The notes beneath the pieces are model-generated. The model did no database searches. It was not told the origin of the DNA and was given only the letters and a program-made list of their open reading frames with translations. Below are positions 24,778-35,981 of a stretch of DNA of 64,000 nt, in pieces. The stretch comes from a bacterium (GTDB lineage Bacteria; UBA10199; JAIBAG01). Every line of letters begins with the position of its first letter. Positions within the stretch are counted from its first letter, which is position 1. Location: positions 1-64,000 of the forward strand of contig JAIBAG010000006.1 of the NCBI GenBank assembly GCA_019695305.1. Direction: 5' to 3'. The translations under genes and the position numbers were made by a program.

Positions 24778-25257
24778 ATGAAAAAAGCTATACTTTTTAT
24801 ATCACTTTTATTCAGTTTTTACGGCTCGGTTCTAGCTTCAGAAAACGCCCCTGTTAAGCTAGCCGATTCTTCCCGCTTTTATGAGCATAAAATGGGTGTC
24901 ATCCTTACTTCCTTAAGCGCTAATGCCTATGACAGCATTATTGAAGGCGTCCCAAACAGCAGGCTCCTATTTGAAATTAAACGAAACTCTCCTGAATGCT
25001 TTGACGAAGAAGAATATGCACTAAATTGTACTATGCGGATTGAGTGCAACAAAGAAGAGAGACGTAATTTATTAGTTTGTCCTCTTTCTACATTTAACAA
25101 AAGCGACAACGAAGAATTATTTTTATTAAAAGACACTACTGATGAATTTTATATTCAGGTGGTACTCACCTATCCGCGTATTATTACTCACAACCCTGTA
25201 CGTGAAGTAATTGAACGGTCGCCCGTGATGAGTTTAGACGAACTTCCCCAAGGATAA
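24778..25257 (+). CDS. Secreted protein of unknown function
   Basis: A 159-residue protein with a signal peptide (MKKAILFISLLFSFYGSVLA, cleavage before SENAP). The mature part contains four cysteines (in SPECFDEEEYALNCTMRIEC and LLVCPLS), likely paired in the periplasm, and a beta-rich C-terminal part. It ends one base before the convergent citrate synthase stop. I do not recognise the family. No clear RBS; a sigma-54-like site precedes it. Confidence 0.6.
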   Translation: MKKAILFISLLFSFYGSVLASENAPVKLADSSRFYEHKMGVILTSLSANAYDSIIEGVPNSRLLFEIKRNSPECFDEEEYALNCTMRIECNKEERRNLLVCPLSTFNKSDNEELFLLKDTTDEFYIQVVLTYPRIITHNPVREVIERSPVMSLDELPQG

Positions 25258-25258
25258 A

Positions 25259-26554
25259 TTATTCCCGATTTTCCATAGCAACATAATCACGCGTTTCATG
25301 CCCAATATAAATTTGACGTGGGCGACTAATTTTTTGTTCTTTGTCCATAATCATTTCACGCCATTGAGCAATCCAGCCCGGCGTACGGCCCACAGCAAAC
25401 AACACCGGGAACATAGCCATGGGAAATTTCATAGCCTGATAAATAAGACCCGAATAAAAATCGACATTGGGATAAAGCTTACGTTCTACAAAATATTCAT
25501 CCTGAAGGGCAATGCGCTCCATCTCCAGCGCAATATCTAAAAGTGGGTTTTTACCCAACACATCAAAAACTTCGTAGGCAATTTTTTTGATAATTTTTGC
25601 ACGCGGGTCGTAATTTTTATAAACACGGTGACCAAACCCCATAAGCTTAGCTTCCCCCGCTTTTACCTTACGGATAAATTCAGGAACTTTATCAACCGAG
25701 GCTATTTCCTTTAATTGGCGCAAAACGGCTTCGTTGGCACCACCGTGTAACGGGCCATAAAGAGCTGCTGTTGCTGCCGAGTAAGCCGAAAAAGGATCTA
25801 CACGAGACGAACCAACGCCACGCATAGCCGAGGTTGAACAATTTTGTTCATGATCGGCATGCAGAATAAAAAGAACATCCAAGGCTTTTTCTAATACCGG
25901 GTTAGGCTTGTATTTTTTCTCGGTCATTTTAAAAAGCATGTTTAAAAAGTTACCGGTATAGCTTAATTCGTTATCGGGATACACATAGGGCAAACCACGA
26001 CTAAAACGGTAGGAATATGCCGATATGTTAATCACTTTTCCCATCAAACGATATGTTTGCAAACGACGTGACGACTCCTCCTCCACATTTTTAGCATCGG
26101 GATAAAAAGTAGACATAGCCGCCATGGAGCCCACTAAAATTCCCATGGGATGGGCATCGTGCAAAAAGCCATCTTCAATAAATTTTTTGATTTTTTCGTG
26201 AATCATGGTGTGCATGGTGATTTTTTCCTGCCATACACGAAAACGATTTTTAGTAGGAAGCTCCCCTTTAATAAGCAAATATGCTACTTCCAAAAAATTG
26301 CTCTTTTCGGCCAATTGCTCAATAGGGTAACCTCGATATTCCAAAATTCCTTTATCGCCGTCCAAATAGGTAATTTTACTTTTGCAGCTGGCGGTATTTA
26401 AAAAGGCAGGGTCATAGCTCATAATCCCAAAATCATCAGCATCGGTCTTGATTTGACGTAAATCGGGCGCCTTAATAGCACCTAATTCGATAGGTATTTC
26501 GTATTGTTTGCCGGTTCTATTGTCGGTAATGCTCAAAGTATCACGTTTAGCCAT
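25259..26554 (-). CDS. gltA: Citrate synthase
   Basis: A 431-residue type II (hexameric-type) citrate synthase, first enzyme of the TCA cycle. Key segments: ILEYRGYPIEQLAE, FILHADHEQNCSTSAMRGVG (catalytic His), AALYGPLHGGANEAVL (His), and LMGFGHRVYKNYDPRA, with the catalytic Asp in the later VDFYSGLIY segment. ATG at 26554 with an AGGGGG run in front. It has a near-consensus promoter of its own and is separated from the rod-shape operon by 104 bases. Confidence 0.97.
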   Translation of the reverse strand: MAKRDTLSITDNRTGKQYEIPIELGAIKAPDLRQIKTDADDFGIMSYDPAFLNTASCKSKITYLDGDKGILEYRGYPIEQLAEKSNFLEVAYLLIKGELPTKNRFRVWQEKITMHTMIHEKIKKFIEDGFLHDAHPMGILVGSMAAMSTFYPDAKNVEEESSRRLQTYRLMGKVINISAYSYRFSRGLPYVYPDNELSYTGNFLNMLFKMTEKKYKPNPVLEKALDVLFILHADHEQNCSTSAMRGVGSSRVDPFSAYSAATAALYGPLHGGANEAVLRQLKEIASVDKVPEFIRKVKAGEAKLMGFGHRVYKNYDPRAKIIKKIAYEVFDVLGKNPLLDIALEMERIALQDEYFVERKLYPNVDFYSGLIYQAMKFPMAMFPVLFAVGRTPGWIAQWREMIMDKEQKISRPRQIYIGHETRDYVAMENRE

Positions 26555-26593
26555 GACATCCCCCTAAGGTAATAAGAATATTAAAGATTTTAT

Positions 26594-26622
26594 ATTCTAC
26601 AGAAAGTTTAGAAACCTGACAA
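26594..26622 (-). promoter_or_regulatory. Sigma-70-type promoter of gltA
   Basis: On the minus strand TTGTCA (26622-26617) and TAGAAT (26599-26594) are separated by exactly 17 bases. The predicted start would give a leader of about 33 bases before the gltA ATG. Confidence 0.65.
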
Positions 26623-26658
26623 ACAATTAAATAGGCTCTATTAAGTCTTAAAACCTGA

Positions 26659-27768
26659 TTATGAGAACATAAAACGCCGCATGCTGATATTGAGTAAAAG
26701 ACCAAAACCCAACCAATTGGTAAGCAAATTAGACCCACCGTAGCTTAAAAAAGGCAAAGGAACACCCGTAAGGGGCATTAAGCCCAAAACCCCACCCAAA
26801 TTGATGGCCATATGCCAAAAATAGAGCGCACAAATACCCAAAGCCACAAAAAAGCCGTATTTTTCAGGCGAATGAGATGCCACCGACAAACCCAGAAAAA
26901 GAAATAGCAGAAAAAGCATCAGCACCACAAAACTACCAAAAAAACCCCATTCTTCAGCCAGCACCGGAAAGATAAAATCGGTATGACGTTCGGGGATAAA
27001 TTTAAGCTTGTGGTTTTGCCCCTTTAAAAAACCTTTTCCCCAAAACTCGCCCGAACCCACCGCAATTTTAGCCTGCACCACGTGATACCCAGAACCTTTA
27101 CGATCCAATTCGGGATTTAAAAAATTCTTCACGCGGTCTTTTTGGTAAGGCGACAAAAAAAACATATAGGCCACAACAACAAGCACAACACCCAAAATAC
27201 CAAAAGTAGCCACTACCCGCATTTTTACTCCATGCACTAAAATCATCGTGATATAAATAAGTCCAAAGAAGAGACTAGATCCCAAATCACCCTGTTTTAA
27301 AATAAGTAAAAATGGAACCAGTACAAACACCATGGACGGTAATAAACCCACAAAACCCAGTGGTCGACGGGCATCGAGCGACGATAAATAACGCGAAAAA
27401 CCTAAAATAAAACCCAGCTTGGCAATTTCTGATGGTTGCAAGCGCATACCGGGTAAAATTTGAATCCAGCTTTGCGATCCCGACACGCGATGACCAATCA
27501 CCAACACTAAAATAAGAAGAATGATTGAAATACCGTATAACACATAACTTGAAGAGTAAAAAAAACGGTAATGGATACTGGTAGTCACCAGTAATGTTAA
27601 AATACCCACACCTGTCCACATGAGTTGAGCTTTAAAATAATTTTCCTGGGCATCCGTACCAAAGCTAGAAGTAGCGCTAAATAAGTTGACTAAACCAATG
27701 GCCGATAACACCATCACCACTATCAACAGTGGCCAGTTAAAATTGGTAATGAGTCGTCTATCAAACAT
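26659..27768 (-). CDS. rodA: Rod shape-determining peptidoglycan glycosyltransferase RodA
   Basis: A 369-residue SEDS-family polytopic membrane protein that polymerises glycan strands during elongation. About ten membrane helices; motifs WIQILPGMRLQPSEIAKLGF, LKQGDLGSSLFFGLIY (with the catalytic-region Asp), FIPERHTDFIFPVLAEEWGF and PFLSYGGSNLLTNWLGFGLL. The ATG at 27768 is three bases after the mrdA stop, with GAGGAA as RBS. Last gene of the mre operon. Confidence 0.96.
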   Translation of the reverse strand: MFDRRLITNFNWPLLIVVMVLSAIGLVNLFSATSSFGTDAQENYFKAQLMWTGVGILTLLVTTSIHYRFFYSSSYVLYGISIILLILVLVIGHRVSGSQSWIQILPGMRLQPSEIAKLGFILGFSRYLSSLDARRPLGFVGLLPSMVFVLVPFLLILKQGDLGSSLFFGLIYITMILVHGVKMRVVATFGILGVVLVVVAYMFFLSPYQKDRVKNFLNPELDRKGSGYHVVQAKIAVGSGEFWGKGFLKGQNHKLKFIPERHTDFIFPVLAEEWGFFGSFVVLMLFLLFLFLGLSVASHSPEKYGFFVALGICALYFWHMAINLGGVLGLMPLTGVPLPFLSYGGSNLLTNWLGFGLLLNISMRRFMFS

Positions 27769-27771
27769 TTT

Positions 27772-29706
27772 TTATTCCTCCACGCCTCCTGATGCTTCTG
27801 TATCTCCTGTATGACTCTTGCGTTTTTCCATTTCCTCACGACCTATAATTTTATCGAGATAGGCATTAATCACTTCCATAGCCACTGGAGCCGCTGCCCC
27901 CGAACCGCTACCGCCGTTTTCAATAATAACAGCCACGGCAATTTTAGGGTCATCATAAGGAGCAAATGAAACAAACCAACCATGAGCCACACGCCGTGAG
28001 TTCATTGCCAATTTTGAATCGTGACCAATTACCTGCGCCGTTCCCGTTTTACCGGCAATCATGTAAGGCGAGGCGGCAACCCGTTTGGCTGTTCCTTCTG
28101 GGCTATGCACCACATTAATCATCCCCTGCTGAATAGGTTTGATATGATCTTCAGGGATAACACGTTTTCCTTTTTCTCCACTAATTTCACGCACCACTTC
28201 TCCGTTGGGATCAACAATCTTTTTTGCTAAATGAGGCGTAATCTCGTAACCCCCGTTAGCAATAAACGAAACCATGCGTGCAGCCTGCAGCGGCGTTACC
28301 AAATCGTATCCTTGCCCAATAGAAATAGAAAGAGTTTCACTTTCAATCCAGGGTAACTTAAAACGCTTTTCTTTCCATTCACTGCTAGGAATAAGCCCTG
28401 CTTGTTCAAATGGGATATCAATGCCGGTTTTGTGCCCATAACCAAAATAGCCAGCATATTCTTTAAGCTTGTCTACCCCTACAGCCAAGCCCACTTTGTA
28501 AAAATACACATCGCACGATTGAGCAATACCGCGCAACAAAGCCACCGCACCATGCCCACCATGATTCCAACATTTAAAAAATCGGCTTCCAAACTGTATG
28601 CCTCCCCCACAATTAAAAGTGGTTGTTAAATCAACCTTACCTGTATCTAGTCCCGCTAGTGCTGGAACCATTTTATAAATGGAACCTGGAGGATATGTTG
28701 CTTGAATAGCCCTGTTTAAAAGAAATTTATCTTCATCAAAATTAATTTTTTGCCAATATTCCTTATCGATGGTTTTGGTAATCCGATTAGGATCATAACC
28801 GGGGGAACTATAGAGAGCTAATATTTCTCCCGTATTTGGATCTATCGCAACAACGGCTCCTCTCCTTCCAGCCACCGCCTTTTGGGCCGCTACCATAGTG
28901 TCGTAATCGAGGGTGGTCATCAGGGAATTGCCTTGCTGAGGGGCAATACTGGCCCGTTGTTCCAACAATTCTAAAGCCTGATTTCCTGTAACGGCCTTAC
29001 CACGGGCATCTACAACCTGAGCATCAACACCATCAATACCGCGCAAATCCAAATCGTAAGATGATTCTACACCGCTAGCCCCCATTAAATCGCCTTGAGA
29101 ATAACGACCAGGATGTTCAGCCTCCAGTTTTTCCAATCCTTTTTTATCGGGCTCTTTTAAATAGCCAAGGGCATGCGCAAAAAGTTCGGGAAACAGATAC
29201 GTACGCAATTGCCACTCTTTTACTTCTACCCCTTCTAAATATAAACCCTGATTCTCATCATATTCGGGTTTTTCGTATTGGCGCAGGGTAGTCACCCAAT
29301 CGTAGGGGGCATCATCTACAATGGTAACAGGTGTAAACGCCGCTTCAAAACGAGCATCATCTAACTTTTTTAAAATATCTTCTTTTTTAAGCGGAATAAT
29401 TTTGGTGAGACTATCTAAAGTTTTATCCTTATTTTTAAGATACTGACGGATAATGGAGATTTCCATATACGGGCGGTTATCGGCCAACACGCGTCCGTTA
29501 CGATCGGTAATAACTCCCCGGGTGGCCCTAATTTCTTTTTCACGCATAGCCACCTGGTCGGACAGGGACTTAAACATGTTACCCTGATAAATTTGCAAAT
29601 AAAACAAGCGTGACACCACAATGGAAAAAAAGATGAAAAACGCTAGCGACACAAAAGGAGCTTTCCTTTGCACAAACACAACATCTTCTTGTGAACGCAT
29701 GGCCAT
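27772..29706 (-). CDS. mrdA: Penicillin-binding protein 2 (elongation transpeptidase)
   Basis: A 644-residue class B PBP. An N-terminal transmembrane segment (about residues 17-36), the dimerisation/pedestal region (TRGVITDRNGRVLADNRPY), then the transpeptidase with the active-site serine in PPGSIYKMVPALAGLD (SxxK), the SCDVYFYKVG (SxN-equivalent) and KTGTAQVIGH (KTG). It forms the elongasome core with RodA. The start ATG directly follows the mreD stop in the TAATATG arrangement. Confidence 0.96.
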   Translation of the reverse strand: MAMRSQEDVVFVQRKAPFVSLAFFIFFSIVVSRLFYLQIYQGNMFKSLSDQVAMREKEIRATRGVITDRNGRVLADNRPYMEISIIRQYLKNKDKTLDSLTKIIPLKKEDILKKLDDARFEAAFTPVTIVDDAPYDWVTTLRQYEKPEYDENQGLYLEGVEVKEWQLRTYLFPELFAHALGYLKEPDKKGLEKLEAEHPGRYSQGDLMGASGVESSYDLDLRGIDGVDAQVVDARGKAVTGNQALELLEQRASIAPQQGNSLMTTLDYDTMVAAQKAVAGRRGAVVAIDPNTGEILALYSSPGYDPNRITKTIDKEYWQKINFDEDKFLLNRAIQATYPPGSIYKMVPALAGLDTGKVDLTTTFNCGGGIQFGSRFFKCWNHGGHGAVALLRGIAQSCDVYFYKVGLAVGVDKLKEYAGYFGYGHKTGIDIPFEQAGLIPSSEWKEKRFKLPWIESETLSISIGQGYDLVTPLQAARMVSFIANGGYEITPHLAKKIVDPNGEVVREISGEKGKRVIPEDHIKPIQQGMINVVHSPEGTAKRVAASPYMIAGKTGTAQVIGHDSKLAMNSRRVAHGWFVSFAPYDDPKIAVAVIIENGGSGSGAAAPVAMEVINAYLDKIIGREEMEKRKSHTGDTEASGGVEE

Positions 29707-29707
29707 A

Positions 29708-30268
29708 TTATTTTATATACTTTCTTTGGGAACTTTTGGCGGCAAACCAGTCGGCTCCGGTAACGCTCTTTTTACGCCTTGAGCTAGCGGAAGACCAAAA
29801 AGAAAAGGTTGTATCAAATAAGATAAGCAGCGGAAACGATACAACTCCGTTAACTAAGCTTTGCAATAAAATTTGCAGCAATGTGGTCCCCAAATCGAGC
29901 TCTACAAAATTAGGACTTAATACAAAACCAACAAAAAGAAGATGCGTAATAGAAAAAATAAAAACCCAAAAACATTTGGTGAGATAAGCCTCTGTATAAA
30001 TTTTATCCATCACCACCTGGATGAAAAAAAACAAAATAAGATGCGATAAAATAATATGGCCATGCACCATGCGCGAAAACACTTCGGCCATAAAAGATAT
30101 GATTGTAACGGCTACAAGTCCGCGCCCTGCCGGAAACTCGAACCCCACAAAAATAACCAAAATGGTGATAAGCCCAAGCCCCAGAGGAATACCAAACGGC
30201 GCTACATGAACGGTTATTTGCGGCACCAATAAAATAAGAGCCCAAATTGTGGCAAAAAGTGCACGCAT
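29708..30268 (-). CDS. mreD: Rod shape-determining protein MreD
   Basis: A 186-residue membrane protein with about five to six hydrophobic helices (ALFATIWALILLVPQITVHV, GIPLGLGLITILVIFVGF, AVTIISFMAEVFSRMVHG), placed between mreC and mrdA. The sequence of MreD is poorly conserved, so the position is the main evidence. The C-terminus is basic (SSRRKKSVTG). Confidence 0.88.
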   Translation of the reverse strand: MRALFATIWALILLVPQITVHVAPFGIPLGLGLITILVIFVGFEFPAGRGLVAVTIISFMAEVFSRMVHGHIILSHLILFFFIQVVMDKIYTEAYLTKCFWVFIFSITHLLFVGFVLSPNFVELDLGTTLLQILLQSLVNGVVSFPLLILFDTTFSFWSSASSRRKKSVTGADWFAAKSSQRKYIK

Positions 30269-30285
30269 AAAATAAAATGTTGCAA

Positions 30286-31098
30286 TTACTTTGAACTGCC
30301 TCCCGTAATCACAATCACTTCTTCCAGTGTATTAAAGTCAACCATGGGTAAAATATTATTATCGGCCACCACGTTGCCCACCGGAATTCCTTTGGGGTAT
30401 AAATCTCCCAAGCCCGATGTTAACAGCAAATCACCTTTATTAATAGGATAGCCCATTTGGAGATATTCTAGATGGCTCATAATGGGATACGGAGTAAATT
30501 CGGGCGAACGGCCGTTACCAACCACCATCGCTCTAATACGGCTTTGCTCATCTACTACGTCTACAGCAAAATGAGGGTCGGTCATAAGAAGCACCATCGA
30601 CGATGAATCAAATGCCTTAATAATTCGCCCCACCAAACCTTTAAGCGCAATAACAGGCATATCCACCATAACACCATCTTTTGTGCCGGCATCAACCCAC
30701 AAACTTTGCGATAACATGTTGGCATCATAAGCCGTAACCCGAGCCACAACACCATTATACCCCATAAAATGAAGGCTCTGATCTAAGCGCGCTTCCTGAT
30801 CTTTAATTTTAAGACGCTCTTTTAATGAGAGAATAAATAAATTTTGAAGATCAACAGTTTCCTGAAGTTTTTTATTTTCGTCCTTTACACCCACTAGCCA
30901 AAAGTAGTGGTCCCACGTATGTACCACACCATCGCGCACCGAACGCAAAGCGCGCGTAACAGGGCTTAAAACATTCACTAAAATGCGATCGATAAAAGAT
31001 GGATTACTTTTTGTTTGGGAGGCCTCTTGGCGCACTTGAAAAAAGAGAACAATAAGAAAAGCCAAAATTAAAACCAGCAAGCCCCTTTTTTTAAGCAT
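30286..31098 (-). CDS. mreC: Rod shape-determining protein MreC
   Basis: A 270-residue bitopic protein: an N-terminal transmembrane helix (LVLILAFLIVLFF), a coiled coil (about residues 70-105, DENKKLQETVDLQNLFILSLK), then the periplasmic beta domain with GYNGVVARVTAYDANM, DAGTKDGVMVDMPVIALKGLVGRI, and DLLLTSGLGDLYPKGIPVG. It links the cytoplasmic MreB to PBP2. Starts 37 bases after the mreB stop. Confidence 0.95.
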   Translation of the reverse strand: MLKKRGLLVLILAFLIVLFFQVRQEASQTKSNPSFIDRILVNVLSPVTRALRSVRDGVVHTWDHYFWLVGVKDENKKLQETVDLQNLFILSLKERLKIKDQEARLDQSLHFMGYNGVVARVTAYDANMLSQSLWVDAGTKDGVMVDMPVIALKGLVGRIIKAFDSSSMVLLMTDPHFAVDVVDEQSRIRAMVVGNGRSPEFTPYPIMSHLEYLQMGYPINKGDLLLTSGLGDLYPKGIPVGNVVADNNILPMVDFNTLEEVIVITGGSSK

Positions 31099-31135
31099 GA
31101 TTGTTTTTTAACTGTTTAGATGGGAATTAGGCAAG

Positions 31136-33385
<2,250 letters not shown>

Positions 33386-33412
33386 CTTTACACATACCAA
33401 TCGAGCAATGCT

Positions 33413-33471
33413 GTCATCCTGAGCGAAGCGAAGGATCTCGCAATGGATTCTTCGCTTCGCTCAGAATGACA
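33413..33471. repeat. Dispersed palindrome, copy 1 (GTCATCCTGAGCGAAGCGAA type)
   Basis: Arms TGTCATCCTGAGCGAAGCG and its complement (one mismatch in 22) around a GGATCTCGCAATGGATT centre, between the PpiD-like gene and cca, ending six bases before the cca ATG. The same sequence type is widespread across unrelated bacterial genomes. A degenerate copy lies at 35918-35972. Confidence 0.85.
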
Positions 33472-33476
33472 AAAAA

Positions 33477-34868
33477 ATGACTTTTACTCCCTCTCAATTT
33501 CCTTTCTTAAACGACGTCACAAGCGCCGGCGGGAAAATTTATCCGGTGGGTGGCTCGGTGCGCGATAGTCTACTGGGTAAAACTGTTAAAGATTACGATA
33601 TACTTGTTGAAAAAATACCTCTTGAAACTCTCATTACTCTTCTTAAAAAAACAGGCCATGTGAACGTGGTAGGGAAATCGTTTGGTGTCATTAAATATAA
33701 AAACAAAAAAGACGATACGCACGAATACGATTTAAGCCTGCCTCGCAAGGAAATATCAACCGGCAGTGGTCATAAAGATTTTGCAGTAGAGTTTGATCAC
33801 AATTTAAGTGTAACCGACGACTTAGGTCGTCGTGATTTTACAATTAATGCCATTGCCTTTGATGTATCTAACAACACCTACATTGATCCTTTTGGGGGCA
33901 TTAAAGATTTAAACAATAAAATACTGCGTCAGGTTTTTGAAAATACTTTTGTGGAAGATCCTTTGCGTTTAATGCGTGCCGTCCAATTTTCAGCCAGGTT
34001 AAACATGGCTCTTGATCCTAAAACTAAAGAAGGCATGATTAAAAATGCCAAGCTCATTAATACAGTAAGTAAAGAGCGTATTATTTTAGAAATAGGCAAA
34101 CTCTTTACAGCCGATAAGCCTTCACTCGGTTTTGACATCATGCGCGAGACGGGAATTTTACCGCTTATCTTTCCCTTTGTGCACGACATGATTGGTGTAT
34201 TACAACCCATGAAAAAAAATGAGGATGTTTACCAACACACCATGAAAGTGCTGGATGCCTCACGCCATGCTACCGAAATGGAAAAACCGGGCGATTTGGA
34301 TATTATGTTTGCAGCCCTACTCCACGATACCGGTAAACCCGCCACCAAAGGTTTTAGCGAAGAAAAACAAAAAACTACATTTTACAATCATCACAATGTA
34401 TCGCGCCGCATTGCTAAAAACTGGCTTAATACATACAAGGCCACCACTATTGGAGTTGATATTGGCAAAGTGCTTAATTTGGTAGGAAACCATATGTTTG
34501 AGGCTAAATCGTTTTATTCCGATAAAGCCATCCGCCGTTTTGTAAGCAAAGTGGGCATAGGACATATTTACGACTTAATAGATCTTAGAATTGCCGATAA
34601 AAAAGGCGGCAAATTTCCCAACAGTATGAAGGGCATTATGAACTTGCGCGTGCGTATCCGGGAGGAACTGGCCAAGCTACCTCCTTTTACAGCCAAAGAT
34701 TTAGCTGTAAACGGCCACGATTTAATGGCCATGGGATATGAAGCCGGACCTCTGTTGGGAATTATTCAAAAGCTTTTGGTAGAAAAAGTAATTGATGATC
34801 CCTCCTTGAACACCAAAGAAAATTTAGATACACTCATCAAAGAAAATTTTCCCAAGGACAAAGTATGA
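33477..34868 (+). CDS. cca: CCA-adding tRNA nucleotidyltransferase with HD domain
   Basis: A 463-residue class II nucleotidyltransferase with YPVGGSVRDSLLGKTVKDYD (GGSxRD and the catalytic DxD), DLGRRDFTINAIAFD, DPFGGIKDL and EDPLRLMRAVQFSARL, followed by an HD phosphohydrolase domain (LLHDTGKPATKG). This layout is that of bacterial CCA or poly(A) polymerase-type enzymes with HD repair activity; adding CCA is the most likely role. ATG at 33477, six bases after a dispersed palindrome, so the RBS region has been replaced by A-rich sequence. Confidence 0.92.
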   Translation: MTFTPSQFPFLNDVTSAGGKIYPVGGSVRDSLLGKTVKDYDILVEKIPLETLITLLKKTGHVNVVGKSFGVIKYKNKKDDTHEYDLSLPRKEISTGSGHKDFAVEFDHNLSVTDDLGRRDFTINAIAFDVSNNTYIDPFGGIKDLNNKILRQVFENTFVEDPLRLMRAVQFSARLNMALDPKTKEGMIKNAKLINTVSKERIILEIGKLFTADKPSLGFDIMRETGILPLIFPFVHDMIGVLQPMKKNEDVYQHTMKVLDASRHATEMEKPGDLDIMFAALLHDTGKPATKGFSEEKQKTTFYNHHNVSRRIAKNWLNTYKATTIGVDIGKVLNLVGNHMFEAKSFYSDKAIRRFVSKVGIGHIYDLIDLRIADKKGGKFPNSMKGIMNLRVRIREELAKLPPFTAKDLAVNGHDLMAMGYEAGPLLGIIQKLLVEKVIDDPSLNTKENLDTLIKENFPKDKV

Positions 34869-35326
34869 GAAAGAAAACGGATAAAACCTCATCGTATCTT
34901 AAAAAAGCCGATGCCCTCTTTGCCAAAAAAAAATACGCCAAGGCTATGCCTTTGTACGAAAAAGAATTGAAAAAAAACGGTGAAACTTTGGAATTGCTGG
35001 CGCGCCTCATTAAAACCCATTCGCTTATAGATAAACCCTGGACAAATGCCGACTTTGCCAAAAATTTGGATTGGACCATGAAAAGTCAGGAGCTTTCCAA
35101 TCCCGGTTTAAAACGTGTTCATGCCAAACTGGAACCGGTATGGAAAGAAATTACCCTTTTAATCAGTCAAATGATGGCTTGCGCCGAAGAAACTGAGGAT
35201 GATCTCATTGAAAAAATCATCAAACACAAAGAAAAAGCACTTTATCCTTTAGTAGAATCGCTACTTGCCTTAAAGCAGGCACAAAAAAAAGCCCTCAGTT
35301 TTTTAAAAGAACGTAAAAAAGCATGA
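34865..35326 (+). CDS. TPR-like helical protein of unknown function
   Basis: A 153-residue, strongly charged helical protein. The N-terminal part (SYLKKADALFAKKKYAKAMP, LYEKELKKNGETLELLARLI) looks like one tetratricopeptide unit. The rest is helical and lysine-rich. It is coupled by ATGA overlap to cca upstream and to coaE downstream, so it is real and co-translated, but its role is unknown. Confidence 0.75.
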   Translation: MRKKTDKTSSYLKKADALFAKKKYAKAMPLYEKELKKNGETLELLARLIKTHSLIDKPWTNADFAKNLDWTMKSQELSNPGLKRVHAKLEPVWKEITLLISQMMACAEETEDDLIEKIIKHKEKALYPLVESLLALKQAQKKALSFLKERKKA

Positions 35327-35913
35327 AAGTATACGGCCTCACAGGTTCTATTGCCTCGGGTAAAACAACAGTGTCGCGCCTTCTAAAAAAAAAGGGCCTG
35401 CCGGTGTTATGCGCCGATGAAGTAGCTCACCGCGCCATTCGTCCGCAAGGAAAAGCCTATCAAAAAATTGTTAAAACTTTTGGGAAAGAAATTTTAAAAA
35501 AAGACAAAACCATCAACCGTGCCATTTTAGGAAAAATTGTTTTTGAAAACATAAAAAAAAGAAAAAAACTCAATGCCATTGTACATCCGCAGGTGCGCAA
35601 CGACATGGCCCTTTGGCTGAAAAAGCAACACACCTTAAAAAAGAAAGCCGTTGTTTTAGACATCCCTCTTTTATTTGAAAGCGGATTAGATAAATTATGC
35701 CATCATGTGATTGTAGTTTATACCCCCGAAAAACACATGTTAAAGCGCCTTATAAAACGCAATAAATTTAAAACAGCCGAAGCTAAAAGCCGCATTAGCT
35801 CTCAAATGTCTATTGAACTAAAAAAGAAAAGAGCCGATTTTGTGATTGATAATTCGGGAACTTTGGCTAAAACAAAAAAACAAGTGGATACACTCATTAA
35901 AACAATGCTATAG
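35323..35913 (+). CDS. coaE: Dephospho-CoA kinase
   Basis: A 196-residue P-loop kinase that completes coenzyme A synthesis. Walker A GLTGSIASGKTTVSRLL, CADEVAHRAI, HPQVRNDMALWL, DIPLLFESGLD and the C-terminal DFVIDNSG are all visible. Begins at an ATGA overlap with the TPR-like gene. Confidence 0.96.
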   Translation: MKVYGLTGSIASGKTTVSRLLKKKGLPVLCADEVAHRAIRPQGKAYQKIVKTFGKEILKKDKTINRAILGKIVFENIKKRKKLNAIVHPQVRNDMALWLKKQHTLKKKAVVLDIPLLFESGLDKLCHHVIVVYTPEKHMLKRLIKRNKFKTAEAKSRISSQMSIELKKKRADFVIDNSGTLAKTKKQVDTLIKTML

Positions 35914-35917
35914 ACGC

Positions 35918-35972
35918 GTCATCCTGAGCGTTAGCGAAGGATCTCCTAGATTCTTCACTACATTCAGAATGA
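35918..35972. repeat. Dispersed palindrome, copy 2 (GTCATCCTGAGCG type, degenerate)
   Basis: GTCATCCTGAGCG ... CAGAATGAC with the central GGATCTCCTAGATTC; the arms have decayed compared with the copy at 33413. It starts four bases after the coaE stop and ends nine bases before the next ATG. Confidence 0.8.
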
Positions 35973-35981
35973 CAACACAAT

